From positions 23,205,449-23,269,448 of the forward strand of contig NC_135553.1 of NCBI RefSeq assembly GCF_964340395.1: 64,000 nt of DNA, written 5' to 3'. Every line of letters begins with the position of its first letter. Within the stretch, counting starts at the first letter, position 1. The position numbers were made by a program, and so were the translations under genes. The notes under the pieces are model-generated. The model had not been told where the DNA came from. It saw only the letters and a list, made by a program, of their open reading frames with translations, and did not search any database. Positions 1 to 15,000 of this stretch are shown here, in pieces. The DNA comes from Glandiceps talaboti. Taxonomy: Eukaryota; Hemichordata; Enteropneusta; Spengelidae.

Positions 1-347
1 TCCAACACATCGTCAAAACGATCATCACCTTTCCCCAGTTTCACCGGCATGTCATTTTTATCCGATACAGGTGATCGGACGTTACTTTTCACGTCACCAT
101 TAACACAATTCTTCTCGGAAAAAAGGGTCACCGGTGTGACTTCAGTAACAGGCTTTCTGGGTGCCCCCTTAATGAGGCTCTCATCAGAGTTCCTACACGA
201 TGGACAGTCTGACACGTCTTCTGATAGAGGTTCCGGTGTGGTCTCAGACCTAGTGTTTGACAACGGGGAGATCACAGGGGAACTGTACGGTGGTGATGTT
301 GGTGTTGGGAGTGATAACTTTCTAGGTTTCTCCTTTTTGCTTGTAGC
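1..347 (-). CDS. MGRN1: MGRN1 homologue, coding exon 14 (partial, runs off the left edge)
   Basis: Open for 115 codons in the phase set by exon 13, from GCT at 347-345 to the window edge. It is Ser/Pro/Thr-rich with SLPTPTSPPYSSP, a C-terminal-tail composition typical of the family. Acceptor is TTTTTGTTAAAAG. The opposite-strand ORF here is a shadow. Uninterrupted frame and continuous phase are the main support. Confidence 0.75.
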
Positions 348-2481
348 CTTTTAACAAAAAGAAACAAGCTGTTACGATGATTCATACATACCAACACATC
401 AAATACTTCTGAGAAGTGAAGGGATTAGTGCAATTCATACCAATGATTCATGGTATTTAAAGAATGCATAAAAACAATATAAAATATTGCATTTAATAAA
501 AAGTGATACTTGATGAGGTTGGATGTGCCTCAAGAACCAGTTTCCTTGAAATCACAGTCATTCAAAAACTCCCCAAACTTTGCCATATGAAAGGTTACTC
601 CTGGTCCTTTGGAAATAAAACAAGAAATTTGGGTTTCATCATCTTGTTTTCAAGGAAATATACAATCTACAATTTTCCTGTACAGTAAATACACTATTTG
701 GCAGCTATACTGCATTGGATTCTAAAATTGCTTAATTTTCATGACCTTTATTTAAAAAACTTGAGACCCCTGAGATCTTGTTTCTTGATTTAACTGAGTT
801 TCTTGAACAAAGTAACAGCAACATTTGAATATTTTTATTTCCAAGGTGTACACTACATTTTTGATAAAACATTCCGCTTTGTCACTATTCGTCTACCAAC
901 TCATAGTGACAACACACTGAGGTCTCAAGTATTTTCTGGTTGAATGAACACAAATATTGGAGAACAACATAATTATACCAGCACAAGTTATATCAAAGAA
1001 ATATCGGGGACTATATTGCCAATTTTGATTTATACTTCAAACACAGCAGAACCAGTGATGCAGTCACGCTTTGTTGTGACACAGACGCACATTTTCGTGG
1101 TGTATAACAACCAGGTATAAATTCCATATTTTTTTGTTCAACTTGGCTAGTGCATGGTATAATAAAGGTCTATGCTTACATTCGTTGTCACTGGTTTCTC
1201 AACTGGTACAGGTAAAATCAAGGGATTACTAGTGTGATTCTGAAGTCTTGGCTGAATGTCCTTTCTTGAAAGGACCTCGTTTTCTTCTTTACATTCTTCA
1301 GCTTCTTCTAAGACAGCCGAACCTCTGAGAGAGTTGCTCCCGAGTGAACTCCCTCCATGTGATGGTTTTCTAACAATCATAGACACAACACACAAAGTCA
1401 GTCAAATGGAATTTCAAATGATACTATTTGATTCTTGACTATGTATGCATAACAAACTTTGTCACAGTGAACATTCTACCTTAAATTACAACAGATTTCA
1501 CTTTACCTCCATGCTAATTTTAGTTCAAGAACAAGTCTCACTACACAATGGACTCTTCACTACACCAAACCTTTCTCGTGCCCAACTTCCATCAAAAGAG
1601 GCTGCACGGTAATCAATATCATAGCATCACAAGATAAATTCTTTATATATCATCACATTGGATATACACCTCATTCATCTACATTCAACATGCTGAACTT
1701 TCTCAATATATAAAAGTAACTTTTCCTCCAAGTCATCGAAAAATGTTTGACCGCCACTAGAGAAGTAGACAACCTACCTTCTACCTCTCCTGGTCCTCCC
1801 TTCATTAGCTATATCACCTCTGACAGCTCTTTGACCTCCTGGAAACAATACAAAAGTCTCAGTAGTAACAAATCAGAAGTCAAAGTGTTGACGTCCAAGG
1901 GTAGTCAAATTTTTTAAATTACTGCAAACCTCACTATTTTGTTCACTATCTGCCCATTCTACATTAACTTACTTGTTCACTATTCAACCTAACATACCTA
2001 ATTACTGTGTGTTTGATATTAAGAGGCTTAAGATATAGCGTGCCAAGTCTTCAACATGAATCACATTGCATGATATGGTAGCATGGAAGGTGAAGTTTCT
2101 ACATTTTAATTTTTCTTTGGTTTAACTATACCTTAGAACTTTACATACGAGGTGTGCATCCACAAGGTAATATACTCACCCTCTGCAGCAAGAGTTGGAG
2201 GTTGGGGTGGTACTGGCTGGGGGCCATTCAGTGCTTCTCCTAGAGGTATTGCTTCATATCCTGGAGGCAAATTCTCTTGACTAACCTAGTAACATTTGTA
2301 TGAACAGAATTATCAGTTAAGGTTGAAAATTATGTATACACACAATTATACACCCACACACATACACATATAGACACACACACAATCACCGACATATATT
2401 TATTTACAAGCATGTGTGTACAATTACACACACAGCTAGGGAACAGAGACACAAAGAATACACTGACAAACTGACAAAGAC

Positions 2482-2512
<31 letters not shown>

Positions 2513-2570
2513 CACACACAGACACACACACACACAGACACACACACACACAGACACACACACACACACA

Positions 2571-2601
<31 letters not shown>

Positions 2602-3841
2602 GTCAACCCTTGTACTTACAGCAAATTGCAAGTTAACAAATATCCCAAATACCAAAGTCATAAAAACTTAGACACAGTTATCAGTGATTTTGTCAATATT
2701 TTGTACATCAATGCGATGACATGATGAATTTCAAACATTTCATTCCAAACTACACAATGTGACAAAAGATTTTCTGGTAACACACACATAACAGAATGCA
2801 CACTGACTTTCAAGCCATTTGTGCATATTCAATACTAAATATATGCAATAGCCATTTGGGTTAGCAAAGGTTTGAATGTCTTGTCTCATGCCTTCCATTA
2901 TTCTGTAACAGACAAATGGTCTTTTTAAAAGCCCAGCTTTTCTATGCTTTAGTTCTATTGAGTCACTGGTACCATTTTAATCAGGCAAGGGTCAGAAAAA
3001 GTTGTCTCGCTAGTCTAGTCTGAATAGAGCATACTTTTTAATGCTATGCTTTTATCTTCTCAGGTTTTTGTTGAGTCATTGGACAAAACTTAAAAGAAGT
3101 AAACTACCAGCAGGGCAAACTGGGGCAATCTGACACAAAGGGTATGACCTTTGTAAATGGCACCCTCTTTAAGTTGACCCTGGCCTCATTTAGTTTGTCT
3201 ATCAAACTCTTATTTGATGGTACGGTACTTGAATGACATGAATACATCATTTTCTTGTGCATGTCTAGCCACACAGCACAACTAGTGTTTTTCTAATAAT
3301 CACTACTATTGACCCGTACACAGGTTTGTCAAGATACCTGGGGTGGGCTGAACAAAGGTCACTGAAATCGGTCAAACAAAGACTTCCTTATACCACGGTT
3401 TATATACAGCTACAGGTTTTTTTCTTCAAAATAGAACATAACTATTTTTCCCCAAACAAAACTTCAATTGCTCATGATACATGCGTACACTCAAACTCTT
3501 ACACATTCAGAGAGATACATAAGTTTGTGAGAGTTCTGATTGCACACACATTCACATATAGTTTGATAAAATCTATTTAGAAGAGTTCTGCACACGCATG
3601 CATCATTTGCTAATAGTTATGCAAACAAGTGGTTTCATAAATATGACTACATACATACATACATACATACATACATACATACATACATACATACATACAC
3701 ACACATACATACATACATACATACATACATACATACATAAATACAAAATGTACATACATACATATATACATACATATACATACATACATAGTACGTATGT
3801 ACGTACGTACGTAAATACATACATACATACATATGCACACA

Positions 3842-3924
<83 letters not shown>

Positions 3925-6900
3925 TGCACTCACTTGAATACATCATTAAATGGCTTAAATACAATATACAACAATTACATGAATTCCAATCTTTGATTTT
4001 TAATATCAACCTACAGCTAACACTTACCCCATTGTCTTCAGTATCTGGTGTGGGAGTTGTAGAGCTCTTTTTCCTCAATGCTCTAATCTGCAACAGTGCT
4101 CTGAATGCTGTGTAGTCAACATCAATTTGTTACTGTCAAAGGTATGCTTTTATTAGAAAAATCTAATAGGTAAAATGTGCTAGAATTCCTTGCATCTCAT
4201 ACCTGGGTTCCCATCCAAATTACGGGGCAAGATATAACTTCACAGATCTATGCTAGATTTACTATATTCACTACTCTATTACCAGGGTTCAAGAACCTTG
4301 GCAAACATTCTGATTTACATTACAGTTTATAATAGGAAAAATAGACATCGAGAAACAGCAAGTTGGACATATTCCAAATTCTACAATGTAAATGAACTCT
4401 CAAACATTTTTTCCTCTTGTTTTTCCTGTCATAACTTTTTGTGAACATGATAAACAGGTGACATGGATTGAGTATTCATACATTTCCTTTACATGACCTT
4501 TGACCCATGAATCACATCCTTCACATGCACACACAAGCAAGATGTCTATGGAACAATGAACTGAATAGCCCTATTTTTAGCTGTGATCTAGCATCAATGC
4601 ATTATGTCAAACAGTAGAAGAATACTTACGAGCTCTACAAATAGGACAACAGCTTGACTGGTATCTAAGTGAATCGGCTGAAAGAAAAGATGATGATAGA
4701 ACTGGTGATAACGTACCCTTCACTGGAGTATCAACTAGGAATAAATTTCCCTGGTTGTATTCTGCCTACATTTCCATTCCACTGCTTCATGTATATATCC
4801 TGTATATTGTATGTTCCTAATAACTAACATTTAGTCCATAAATGATGAATCAATCGTTTGCAAAAAACGGTAAAATCTTCTCTCTTTTTTCAAACTAACA
4901 GTATACATGGACATCGGGTTGGTTTCTTGCATACATTTTACAAGCTATGATTTAGAAGTTTCATGTTGTCTATTCTTATCTAAACTACATCAAAACAGAA
5001 CTGAACATATAAAGAAATCATCTACAACCACTAAATCTCCAAAAACCTACACACTAATGAATGTAGGAGTTCTATAACTTGACAGGACCATCTTACGTAA
5101 GAGTGGGCCCAGTAGTAGCATCACAGATAATATATAGTTTTTGATAAACACAACTTAATCAAAAAGTCACAGTAGAGTTCATGGTGCTTAATTTCCAAAG
5201 TGTAATGATGTACATTTCATAATGATGACGAATATTGCTTCGGGCTATGATACCATATGGTCTCCTACTTGAGTCAGAACATAGAGTAAAAATACTGCTA
5301 CTCACCACAACCACTGCAAAGGCATAGATGCCGACAAGGTAAAATTAAAGTATCCCTCAGATCACACATACAAATAACACACTCAGACCCATTATCATCC
5401 AGGTAGTCATCTTCCAGCAACTGAATAAACAAATTCAAAATTGCGTGAATGAATGTTCACGGACTCTAGGTTCATACTTTATAATGACAATTGATACTCT
5501 CAGTGTCAAAAAATTTCTTGGAAGAGAATCCTAAATTTTTGCTAACATATCATCAGCATCGTCAGCAGTGTACTACATGGGGCTATTGTAGATTCAAAAT
5601 TCTTTAGCCCGACCACATATATATAGCAATTTCAGTTGACACTCAGTAACATTAGCAGGAAATTAATTTTAATTTTGTGGATTTTTTTTCTTCAATTTTT
5701 TCACTTTTTTTGTTAATGTATCTTCCTGATGATTGAGCAATATTATCAAATTCAAATTTCATTGATAATTATTGGTGTCTGCAATAGTGTTTTACCTAAT
5801 GCTAGATTCGGAGGATCAAAATAGAACAAAAACACTGATTTTTTCTCACACACACCCACAGTTATGCATATGGAGTGGAAGTCATGGTGTCTACCATTGT
5901 ACCAAGAAATCGAATGATCGTTATTTTTATGACCCACCTAGGTGGTAAAATTCTATCAGGGTAAGGACAATTAAGCAACACAGTCAGTCAACCTATCACT
6001 CTACATCCATATCAACAAAATGCACTAAATGGGTATCACCAGTGTATTTAATAAACTCCCTTTCACATAATCCTTGACATTCACAGCATGAATTTGTTAT
6101 TAACTTCACTGATAAACAAACACATTTAGGAGAAATCTATAGTTACAATCTTCTGCAGTATATTAAGAAAGGACATGCAATTGTGTCACCTTGACCCTGA
6201 AGTAAAGTCACCCTTTGACCACCTAACACTATGAAGATTAACTTCCTACACAAACACTCTCCACTAATTGCAGATAAGGCAGATAACAAGCTCACTCTAA
6301 TCGGCAGCAAAACAATAGCTGATATTGTCTCCACTACAATTTAAATAATTTATGAGGTATCATCACTCACACTGACAATGTAGAATCTGTTTGGTTGCTT
6401 AATTTCCCTCTGGGACTTATAGCATACACATCAATTCTGTTAATCTCCATTCTCATTGTGCCCACAGAAACACAACATACACAATGCTTTGATGGGTTTT
6501 ATTTAGCACTTTCAATTCACTATTATTCTCAATAAACTACAGTTGTTTTTTCCTAGTATAATTCCATCAAGCACACAGTAAAAAATTCTACTTTTTATTA
6601 CCTTGTTACTTTCCAGTGCATTTTTGTTCTCAATACCATAGATTTCCTGTAGTAAATAGCAAACACCATCTACCATTTGTTTCTGCTTAAGAGGCTTCAA
6701 AGCAAATCCATCAACTGTCTTCTCAAAAGCCGCAAACAGAATGTGTGAATGACCTGAGAATTCTAATCAAAAACAGACAAATATAAACTGGCGTTACATT
6801 TCTACTAGCTAATATTCAAATATGCTGCTTGGAATGCAGTATATACTTTATATGTGAACAATGGTATAGCGAACGACATCGCTTTGTAAATCAATTAAAA

Positions 6901-8984
6901 ATTCTCTTTCAAATTGTAATGTATTTTCCTGTATCATTCTTTGATACACTTGAGAATTTAGCAAAATCACTGTCAATACAAGCATTTATTAGATCTGCAC
7001 TATGTAATGTGAATGTGCCGGTGAATAGCATCAGGCTTTAAAGTGATCAAAGTTTACAACCACCAAGCCACACAAACGCACATACACACACACTGCCCAA
7101 CCCAGTCCAACTTAGTCTAGTTTCTATATGATGCATTACAATTACTGCGACCATTTCCACTCCTGTATAGGGAAAGTCGTTATTCTAGCACAAAAAATTG
7201 TGCTACCCCCACTGGACGAAGGGTAAATGGTGCATGTCAGTAGTAATCCATCACAAATTGACACGCAGTTGAAATTGTTTAGTTACTTTAGACAATTGCT
7301 CATTAACCGAATGCCACCTCTCTAGTCTGAAACTAAAATCAGGTTGGGCCGTGATAACGCCACCATGTTTATATGAATGCAGTCGGGGGTAGCACAGATT
7401 TCTGTGCTAGAATAATGACTATCCCTATATGTGAGTAGAGATGATCATAGTATTCATAATGCATCGTATAGGAACTACACTACATCCAACCCATCATATA
7501 TTATTCATATCACACTATCATTAATATGATGTTAGAATATCTTGACAATTTGGAGATATATTTAAAAAATCTTACGGCAGATTACATAATGTAATCTGTT
7601 TGCTTGATCCACAGAAACCAATGTTTCAATTACAGCATGAATTGAATCATATCATTACCAAAATGTTAATTACAAAATATATAAATAATTAAAATTAATT
7701 ATCTTAGTACTACTAATTTGAAAACATAATGTACCATAATTACTCCCTGTAGTGCGGTTTACATGATTGATGATTTAAATTATAATTAAATCTATTCCAA
7801 TACATCCAACATATCATGAAATCATTCATTCATGACCTTACCTTCACCTGGCTCTTCGACATTACACTGTATTACAAAGGGGATGGAGTCTTTCAATGGG
7901 TCATAGTTAAACTAAAACAAAACAAATAAACATAAGTTTGACCTTTGACCTATGCACCCTAGCCTATTACCCACCCCATAATATGATATGATGATTCACA
8001 CTCAATGTTGACATTCATATCTATATACATATCAGATGAACATTTTTCTCATTCTCTTCTCTTCGCATCTGTTACTCTTCTGTATTATTTCACTCATCAC
8101 AGTGTACAGTAGTTAGTTAAAACTGTCTACATGATCACAATGTCATAATTTGATTCTGACACTTTATCTTGTTGAGTTATCAGGGTTCCTCAGAAGAAGT
8201 ACCTATCACCCTGTGGTTTCTTGACAAAAGGAAACAACTGACGTTACAAGTAACAAACCAATAACACCCTAACTGTACTCTTGAACTTGAAGTTGAAGGA
8301 CTACTGTTACTACACTATTGCAGCTATCTTTACTACTATCGGTATTTCGATTTTTGTATTTTGAATTTTCGCTCATCCCCAAGCATTGGCATTTAATAGT
8401 CCTTTAAGACTACAAGTAGGCTACACCACAACGTAGTTTTATTAAGCAAATTTTGTACATCTTCATTCATTATTTTCAAGTAAATAGGTTGTGTTCAAAT
8501 AATACATGAACTATATCACATACAGTGTAGTGTTATCACAAATGCTGACTGCATGATGCATGATTAAGGTTATGGACATTTAATCTCAATGGGTTCAAAG
8601 TCAAAGTGATTACAAATGATTTACAAACATGTATTGCTAAAGTTAGTGGCTATATCACTTGACAAATTTTTCAATTTAACTTAATATTGGAAGTGATTTT
8701 TTTGGATAAAGTAATATGTTTTGCAAAAAGCTATTTTTACCATTCAACTGGTATAAATGCAAAGAATGTAACAAGGAACTATCAAGATTAAACCTTTTTT
8801 TTTTGCCTTTTCTTTACTTGTGTATCACCAAATTTTCATCAAATACCTCTCATCTCATTTTTTTGGAATCAACATTTGATATTTTCAGAAAACGGTTAAT
8901 TGCTATGCCACCTCTAGCTGAAAACACAGAACAAATAAACAGACAGACAGACAGACAAAATTACAAAGACATATACAAACACAT

Positions 8985-9079
<95 letters not shown>

Positions 9080-12000
9080 TTATTGAGACAAAAACACAGC
9101 AATGCAACTGCAGCTGGGTGTGTCACTTCGGATTAATTTACATATTAGATAACTTGTTATTGGTACATGTACACCTAAGTCCTATGGGATCAAAGTCTAC
9201 AGTAGGTTCCATCAGTAATTATACCCCTAAATCCTGTAATTATCCATACTGGCATTGATAGCATTAGGTCAGGGTACTGTTTTTTTGTTGTTTTTTTTGG
9301 CTGAAACATGCCCTAGCAACCTGTTTTATGTATAGATTGGTACGAACACAATCCAAACCATTGTCCAGTGGACCTCTTCAGTAATTATTTTGTTCACATG
9401 CCATTGCAATTCAGATTATTATAATTCTCGGTACCTACAAATACAATCACATTTAACCTCATGCTAGAGGGTCAAAACAGGAAAAGCAGGTCGACTTATT
9501 CTCATGTGCATCAAAAGTAATGCATGTGACATGCATGGAGTGGAAGTTATACAGTGTCAACCAAGATACTGAATGTTTGGTATTTTTATGATGTGCCTGG
9601 GCACTAATATTCTATTTCAGGTACCAAGAATTTATTGAAACACAAGGTTTTATATTTTCATATTTAAATTACATCAAATTCAAAGTGTTAAAACAGCTTA
9701 ACTTTACACAACAACTTTACAACCCTACGGTAATACTACCATTGGACTTCCACAGTGATTCATGACATATAAATCACAGACACAATTCAATACAAAGATA
9801 ATAAATATCTAATGACTGCAGTTGATGGATATCATCAATAAAATTTCACTGTGAATTTGATTCAATCAGCTTTCACATTTATGACATGAAAGTATACATT
9901 ACACACAACGAAATGATTAAACATTTATCTTTGCTGTTGTCATTGAACAGTTTTGACATTAGATTGTAAGATACAATGTTATGTATGTTGTGTTGTTTAG
10001 CCCTATCAGTAGTCTATATTCAGACACGGATCATATTTTGTTGTATTTCTAAAATTAAAATCCTTCTGAAATATTTAAACAATAATGCATGCCCTCCCAG
10101 CCCATAATGGACGAAAGCAAACTTTGAACAACATAATGGGCGAGGCGACAGCCGAGCCCATTATGGAGTGCAAAGTTTGCTTGAGTCCATTATGGACTGG
10201 GAGGGCGTACATTATTGTTATTATTTTATAGTTTTGCCAATTCCAGTGAATTCGTAGACCGAGAAAGGCAAAACAACGTATAATATAGACAGCGCTGAAC
10301 ATCGTCTGCCATGTTCGGCCCGGAAGCTGAATACTAATCATAGCGACACACGTATGTACACGAACACACACATATACACTTCAATGAACTGCTGTGAACA
10401 CAAATTTGTTTCATGAATGCGTTGTATTTTTAAACAGTGGAAATATATGACAATCATAAGTCACAACATACATTTCGAAAAAATACCTAGTCGTATGAAG
10501 AAACAGAACAAATAAGCTTGTATTGTTATGCTCGTTCCTCGGCCGCGATTCCCAATAACGGAGTACATTATCAGTAATAATGTACAGCGATGACGTCACA
10601 AAATTCACTGGAATTGGTAATGCTATAATATAATTACTTATAATGTATTTCTTACTACATATATAGCCTACAACATGCGATATAATAGTCAGCATGTACT
10701 ATGCACATTCTCTGTTCTATACACATGATACAGAATGTGCGCTACTCACTGAGCCTGGGATTCGAACATATAAAATATAATCCGCTGTCTGTAAAGTCTA
10801 CCTCCTGAAGCACCCCCTCGTGGCATCTGAGTTACATGTTCCATTATTAGCATAATATTTACTTAATCATTGTGGACAACCGAACAACTTACGCGCAATC
10901 ATGCATGTGAAGTGAATTTTTACTATCTACGGATAGTTCTAGCCTTATCCCTGAACTGAACTGAACATTCTTTACCGAGGCTATAAACCGTGTCTTTATT
11001 AGTGCGATACATCCATGCTATAAAGTGTGTTATGTCAATGAACGTCGTAATGCATGAAGTATAGTCTTGTGCAAGTAAAAAAGCTACATTTGTTTTGTTA
11101 TGGAAATAAACGACAGCACTCATGAATAATTCATAGAAATGAAAGTATGGTGGGTTAGAACAGTCGTCTTGACTTCATGGAACACTCCAGTGCACACCAT
11201 GTTTAATTCTATTAATTTCAGAGGGAACAATAGTATTAAAGATAAATGACAAAAAAAGTCAAGACGACTGAACAGTCTACCCTATCTGGTGAGTGCTGGG
11301 CACTGCTGGCTGATAGCGTGACATTAATGTTTCTATCTTATGGACCACTTTTACATCCGGTGTAAATAATGATGAAAATTATGATCTCATGGGAAATTTG
11401 CATAATACAGCAGTGAATTGTTATATGTAATCAGTTTCTTTGGTTGTCAAGAAATCATAGGGTGGAGCCCACAACTCTAGGGGCCTTGGGATAACCTGAT
11501 AACATAATACATGGATGACTTTATTTTACTACAGAAAAAATTTTCATCTCCAGTAAGCCAGAAATCTTTGCTGGATAACTTGATCTCATCTAAATATATT
11601 TTTAGACAAATAGTTTGAGATTTTCAGTGAGTGAAAATCATTTTGTTTAATTATAGACAGTGGACATTGATTTGATACGACTGCTAAGACAGTAAGTTAT
11701 TCAAAAGTCATATAATGAATAAAGAATTCCAGACTAAACATGTTCCACTTTGGCTATGAATAACCAAGTTTACACTTTTTAATGTTTAATAAAGTAAAAG
11801 AAAAGGGGGGAAAAAGACAGTATAAATTCTTTACCTCATTTTCATTGAACTTTGATGGATCTATGACATATGATGCTTGGCTAAACTGTTGGTTGGCACC
11901 TCTCTTGAAGTGGAAAGTCTCCGATGTCTGTATAGGATCTCTGGATGTGTAACTGTAATACGACATGGAAATACTTAACTAATGAAATGACAATAAACCT

Positions 12001-15000
12001 TATTTTCAAATGGAAATTCATCTGTGTTGTTACACCATAGAAATGAATTGAACTTTTGTTGACAAAGACTGAAGACTGCAGTTGAAAATTTGAGATACAA
12101 TTTTCAGAGTTGTGTTTGGAACAAAAGTTAAAATTCATACTATAAACTTTATTATATAAATTCTTAATATATAATTATTTGTATTTATATATTTCCAAGG
12201 ATAACCTATGACCTATGATAGGAATCGTTTGCAATCACATTACCCAATACACAATCAGTGGATCTCATACAACGTAACAGTTCTTTTTGTGATCGAATGA
12301 CTCATAAAACATAATGTCTACAGCATTGCTATCAAATATTTAGAGCTTTCAACTATAAAGGCACTGTAATATAAATTATAAGTGATTCAGGTGAGAAGCC
12401 ACTGCTTGTTTACATAACCAGCTGTTATGTTATACTCTTGGCTGTCTCTGCTTCCAATTCCCAATGCCTCCTCCTTATCATCTTACTTTCCAACATAATG
12501 TTTAACACTTCTAAACAATTAACACATGTATCAAAACTTATCCAAACTTTCAAGCCACTATTTTAGGAGTACAACAGTACTTCTGAAAAGCAATTTTATC
12601 ATAAGAACTGGGTGTTTCCACTCTCATGTGAACATCATTTATATACATGTATTTTGTCAGTTCTTACCACAGTGCATACTGTACAACTGATCATATCAAA
12701 TGTAAACAAAATTAACATAAATTATTGGGGGGGGGGGACGACAAAAGTATATATAATTTAGTAGTGAAAATTTCTACTCAAAGAGTCAAAAAATTTCTTG
12801 GAAGTGAATACCAAATTTTCGCTGACATCTCGTTAGAATCATCAGGGCCCGTACTACAATAGGTTACTGTCGCTTCCACGAATTGTTTTGACTCTTGTGA
12901 GTAGAAATTTTCATTACTAAGTATGAAGCCAGACTTTTTTCTCTTAACAAAAGTATTGTACTTACACTATCTTTCCATTAGTGATATCTTCAGAAGCAAA
13001 GTAGTGAAATGTAATGCCAACTTTGGCTTCAGAATCAAAAGTGAACTCTATAGTGTATTGATTACTAGGCAGATCCTCTGGTACCTCATCATCTGCCAAG
13101 CACCTAGGAGAGTGTATAAACTGGTGTTATGTTTACAGTGCATATAAAAACAAGTCATTGAGAATGACATAGTCCCCGCTATAATTGGGTTTTAAGGAAT
13201 TATCACTACTCTGATCACGCAACAACATTTGTGAACCTAAAACAAACAGACTTAGAAATGTTGTGTGTGCTTGTTGGACATGGAATATGCCTCCAACAAT
13301 AAAGGATTGGTTGGGTATGGGGGATCATATCACGATGAAAATGGAGTCTGAGTTATGGCTTTGGACATGGAAAATTCACAACAAAATGGCTGCCAGGCAG
13401 CCATATTGGATCGTATCACGACGAAAATGGATATGCACATGTATGTCATAGAACGCTGTCCTAATACCAACTTTGAATGAGATCTGTCCAAGCATGTCTG
13501 AGTTATGGCTTTGGACATGAAAAATTCACAAACAAAATGGTTGCCAGGCAGCCATATTGGATCGTATCACAATGAAAATGGATATGCACATGCATGTCAT
13601 AGAACACTGTCCTAATACCAACTTTGAATGAGATCTGTTAAGCATGTCTGAGTTATGGCTTTAGACAGGGAAAATTCGCAAAGAAAATGGTTGCTAGGCG
13701 GCCATATTGGATCGTATCATAAAACAAATTGACGTGCATATGTATGCCATAGCATGTTGCCCCTGTACCAAGTTTGAAAAAAATCGGTCCAGGCATCTCC
13801 AAGAAACGGCTGCGGACGGACGGACGGACAGACGGAACCCAATCCATAAGTCCCCGTTCCGTACTTCGTCCGCGGGGACTAATTCGTGATATGACCATAG
13901 TGGGAGTAATAATTGAAATATGCAGCTACACATTTTACTTGGTACAGTTCTTTCAGCAGGAAAACAGCGATTTTCCTAGGTAATGCATGTACTTATGAAC
14001 ATAGACACTTACTTTTCAAAAACAATATGTAAGAAAACACAACATAAAAATCTGACTAATTTGTACAGATACATATTAACTGTTGTCCATTTTCTGGGTG
14101 GCTTCTCATACAGCATACAATTTCAATGAATATTTGTACTTTTTTTAATGCCTGCCAGCTATGCAGTACTGATTAACATCTGTGCTCCGTTCTTGTAAAA
14201 TGCTTGATCCTTCATGTTTGCTAAGTTATTGGTAAAAATACCTACATTATACATGTAATTTATCAAACAGAATGTTGGCTTATGTGAAAATACAAAGACA
14301 TACACCCTGCATGATCTTGAATAATAACAAGTATTTTTCACTTCTATTTCCCTCCATTTCAACTCTTGAATCAATAAGCCCAAGTTATATTGTCATCTTT
14401 TTATTCACTGGCATAATGTTACCAGTGACAGAGTACCTACCTATTTTCTTTGACAAGCCTAAGTGAGTCTTTTCTGATATTTATCAGACTTTTTAATGTC
14501 TTGGTTGGTTCATTGCTCTGTGGTGCTGGGTATGGAAACTGTAACGAGAAGATTGAACGATATTAGAGATGTAAACATATCATAAACACTTAAAAGTAAT
14601 CACACGATTTGAATCTATCTTTTCCTTGATTTTTACACCTTTGATCTGTACCCTAAATATTGTGTATATGTGTGTGAGCATGTGATATTGTGTATGGCAT
14701 AATGTGTGCACATGTATGCATACAAATGGTGTCCCAATGAAATGTACTGAATATCTTTATATACAATACACATCATGTCTGCCCTAACAACAGCTAGTCT
14801 ACATTTTTATAATAAAATGAAAACACAATAGAATCAAATAACATCACTGTACAACTGACCATCCCCATTTTTATTTGCCATTGCCATTGTCATAGTTTTT
14901 AAACAATTTTAGTTGAACTGTTCCTTCATTATCAGTCATGCTAATAAATAAGCACAAGTTAAAAAATAGTATGACAGAATTTCTTACCGGAGCTGGTCTG

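Noticed and set aside
49-354. 101-codon plus-strand ORF
   Set aside because: Antisense shadow of MGRN1 exon 14, which has continuous phase and better composition.
8716-9258. 180-codon plus-strand ORF
   Set aside because: Spans a CA array inside an MGRN1 intron and has no conserved sequence on either side.
10735-10850. tRNA-like T-arm (GTTCGAATCC on the minus strand)
   Set aside because: No acceptor stem or proper anticodon arm can be folded around it; at most a tRNA-derived SINE scrap.
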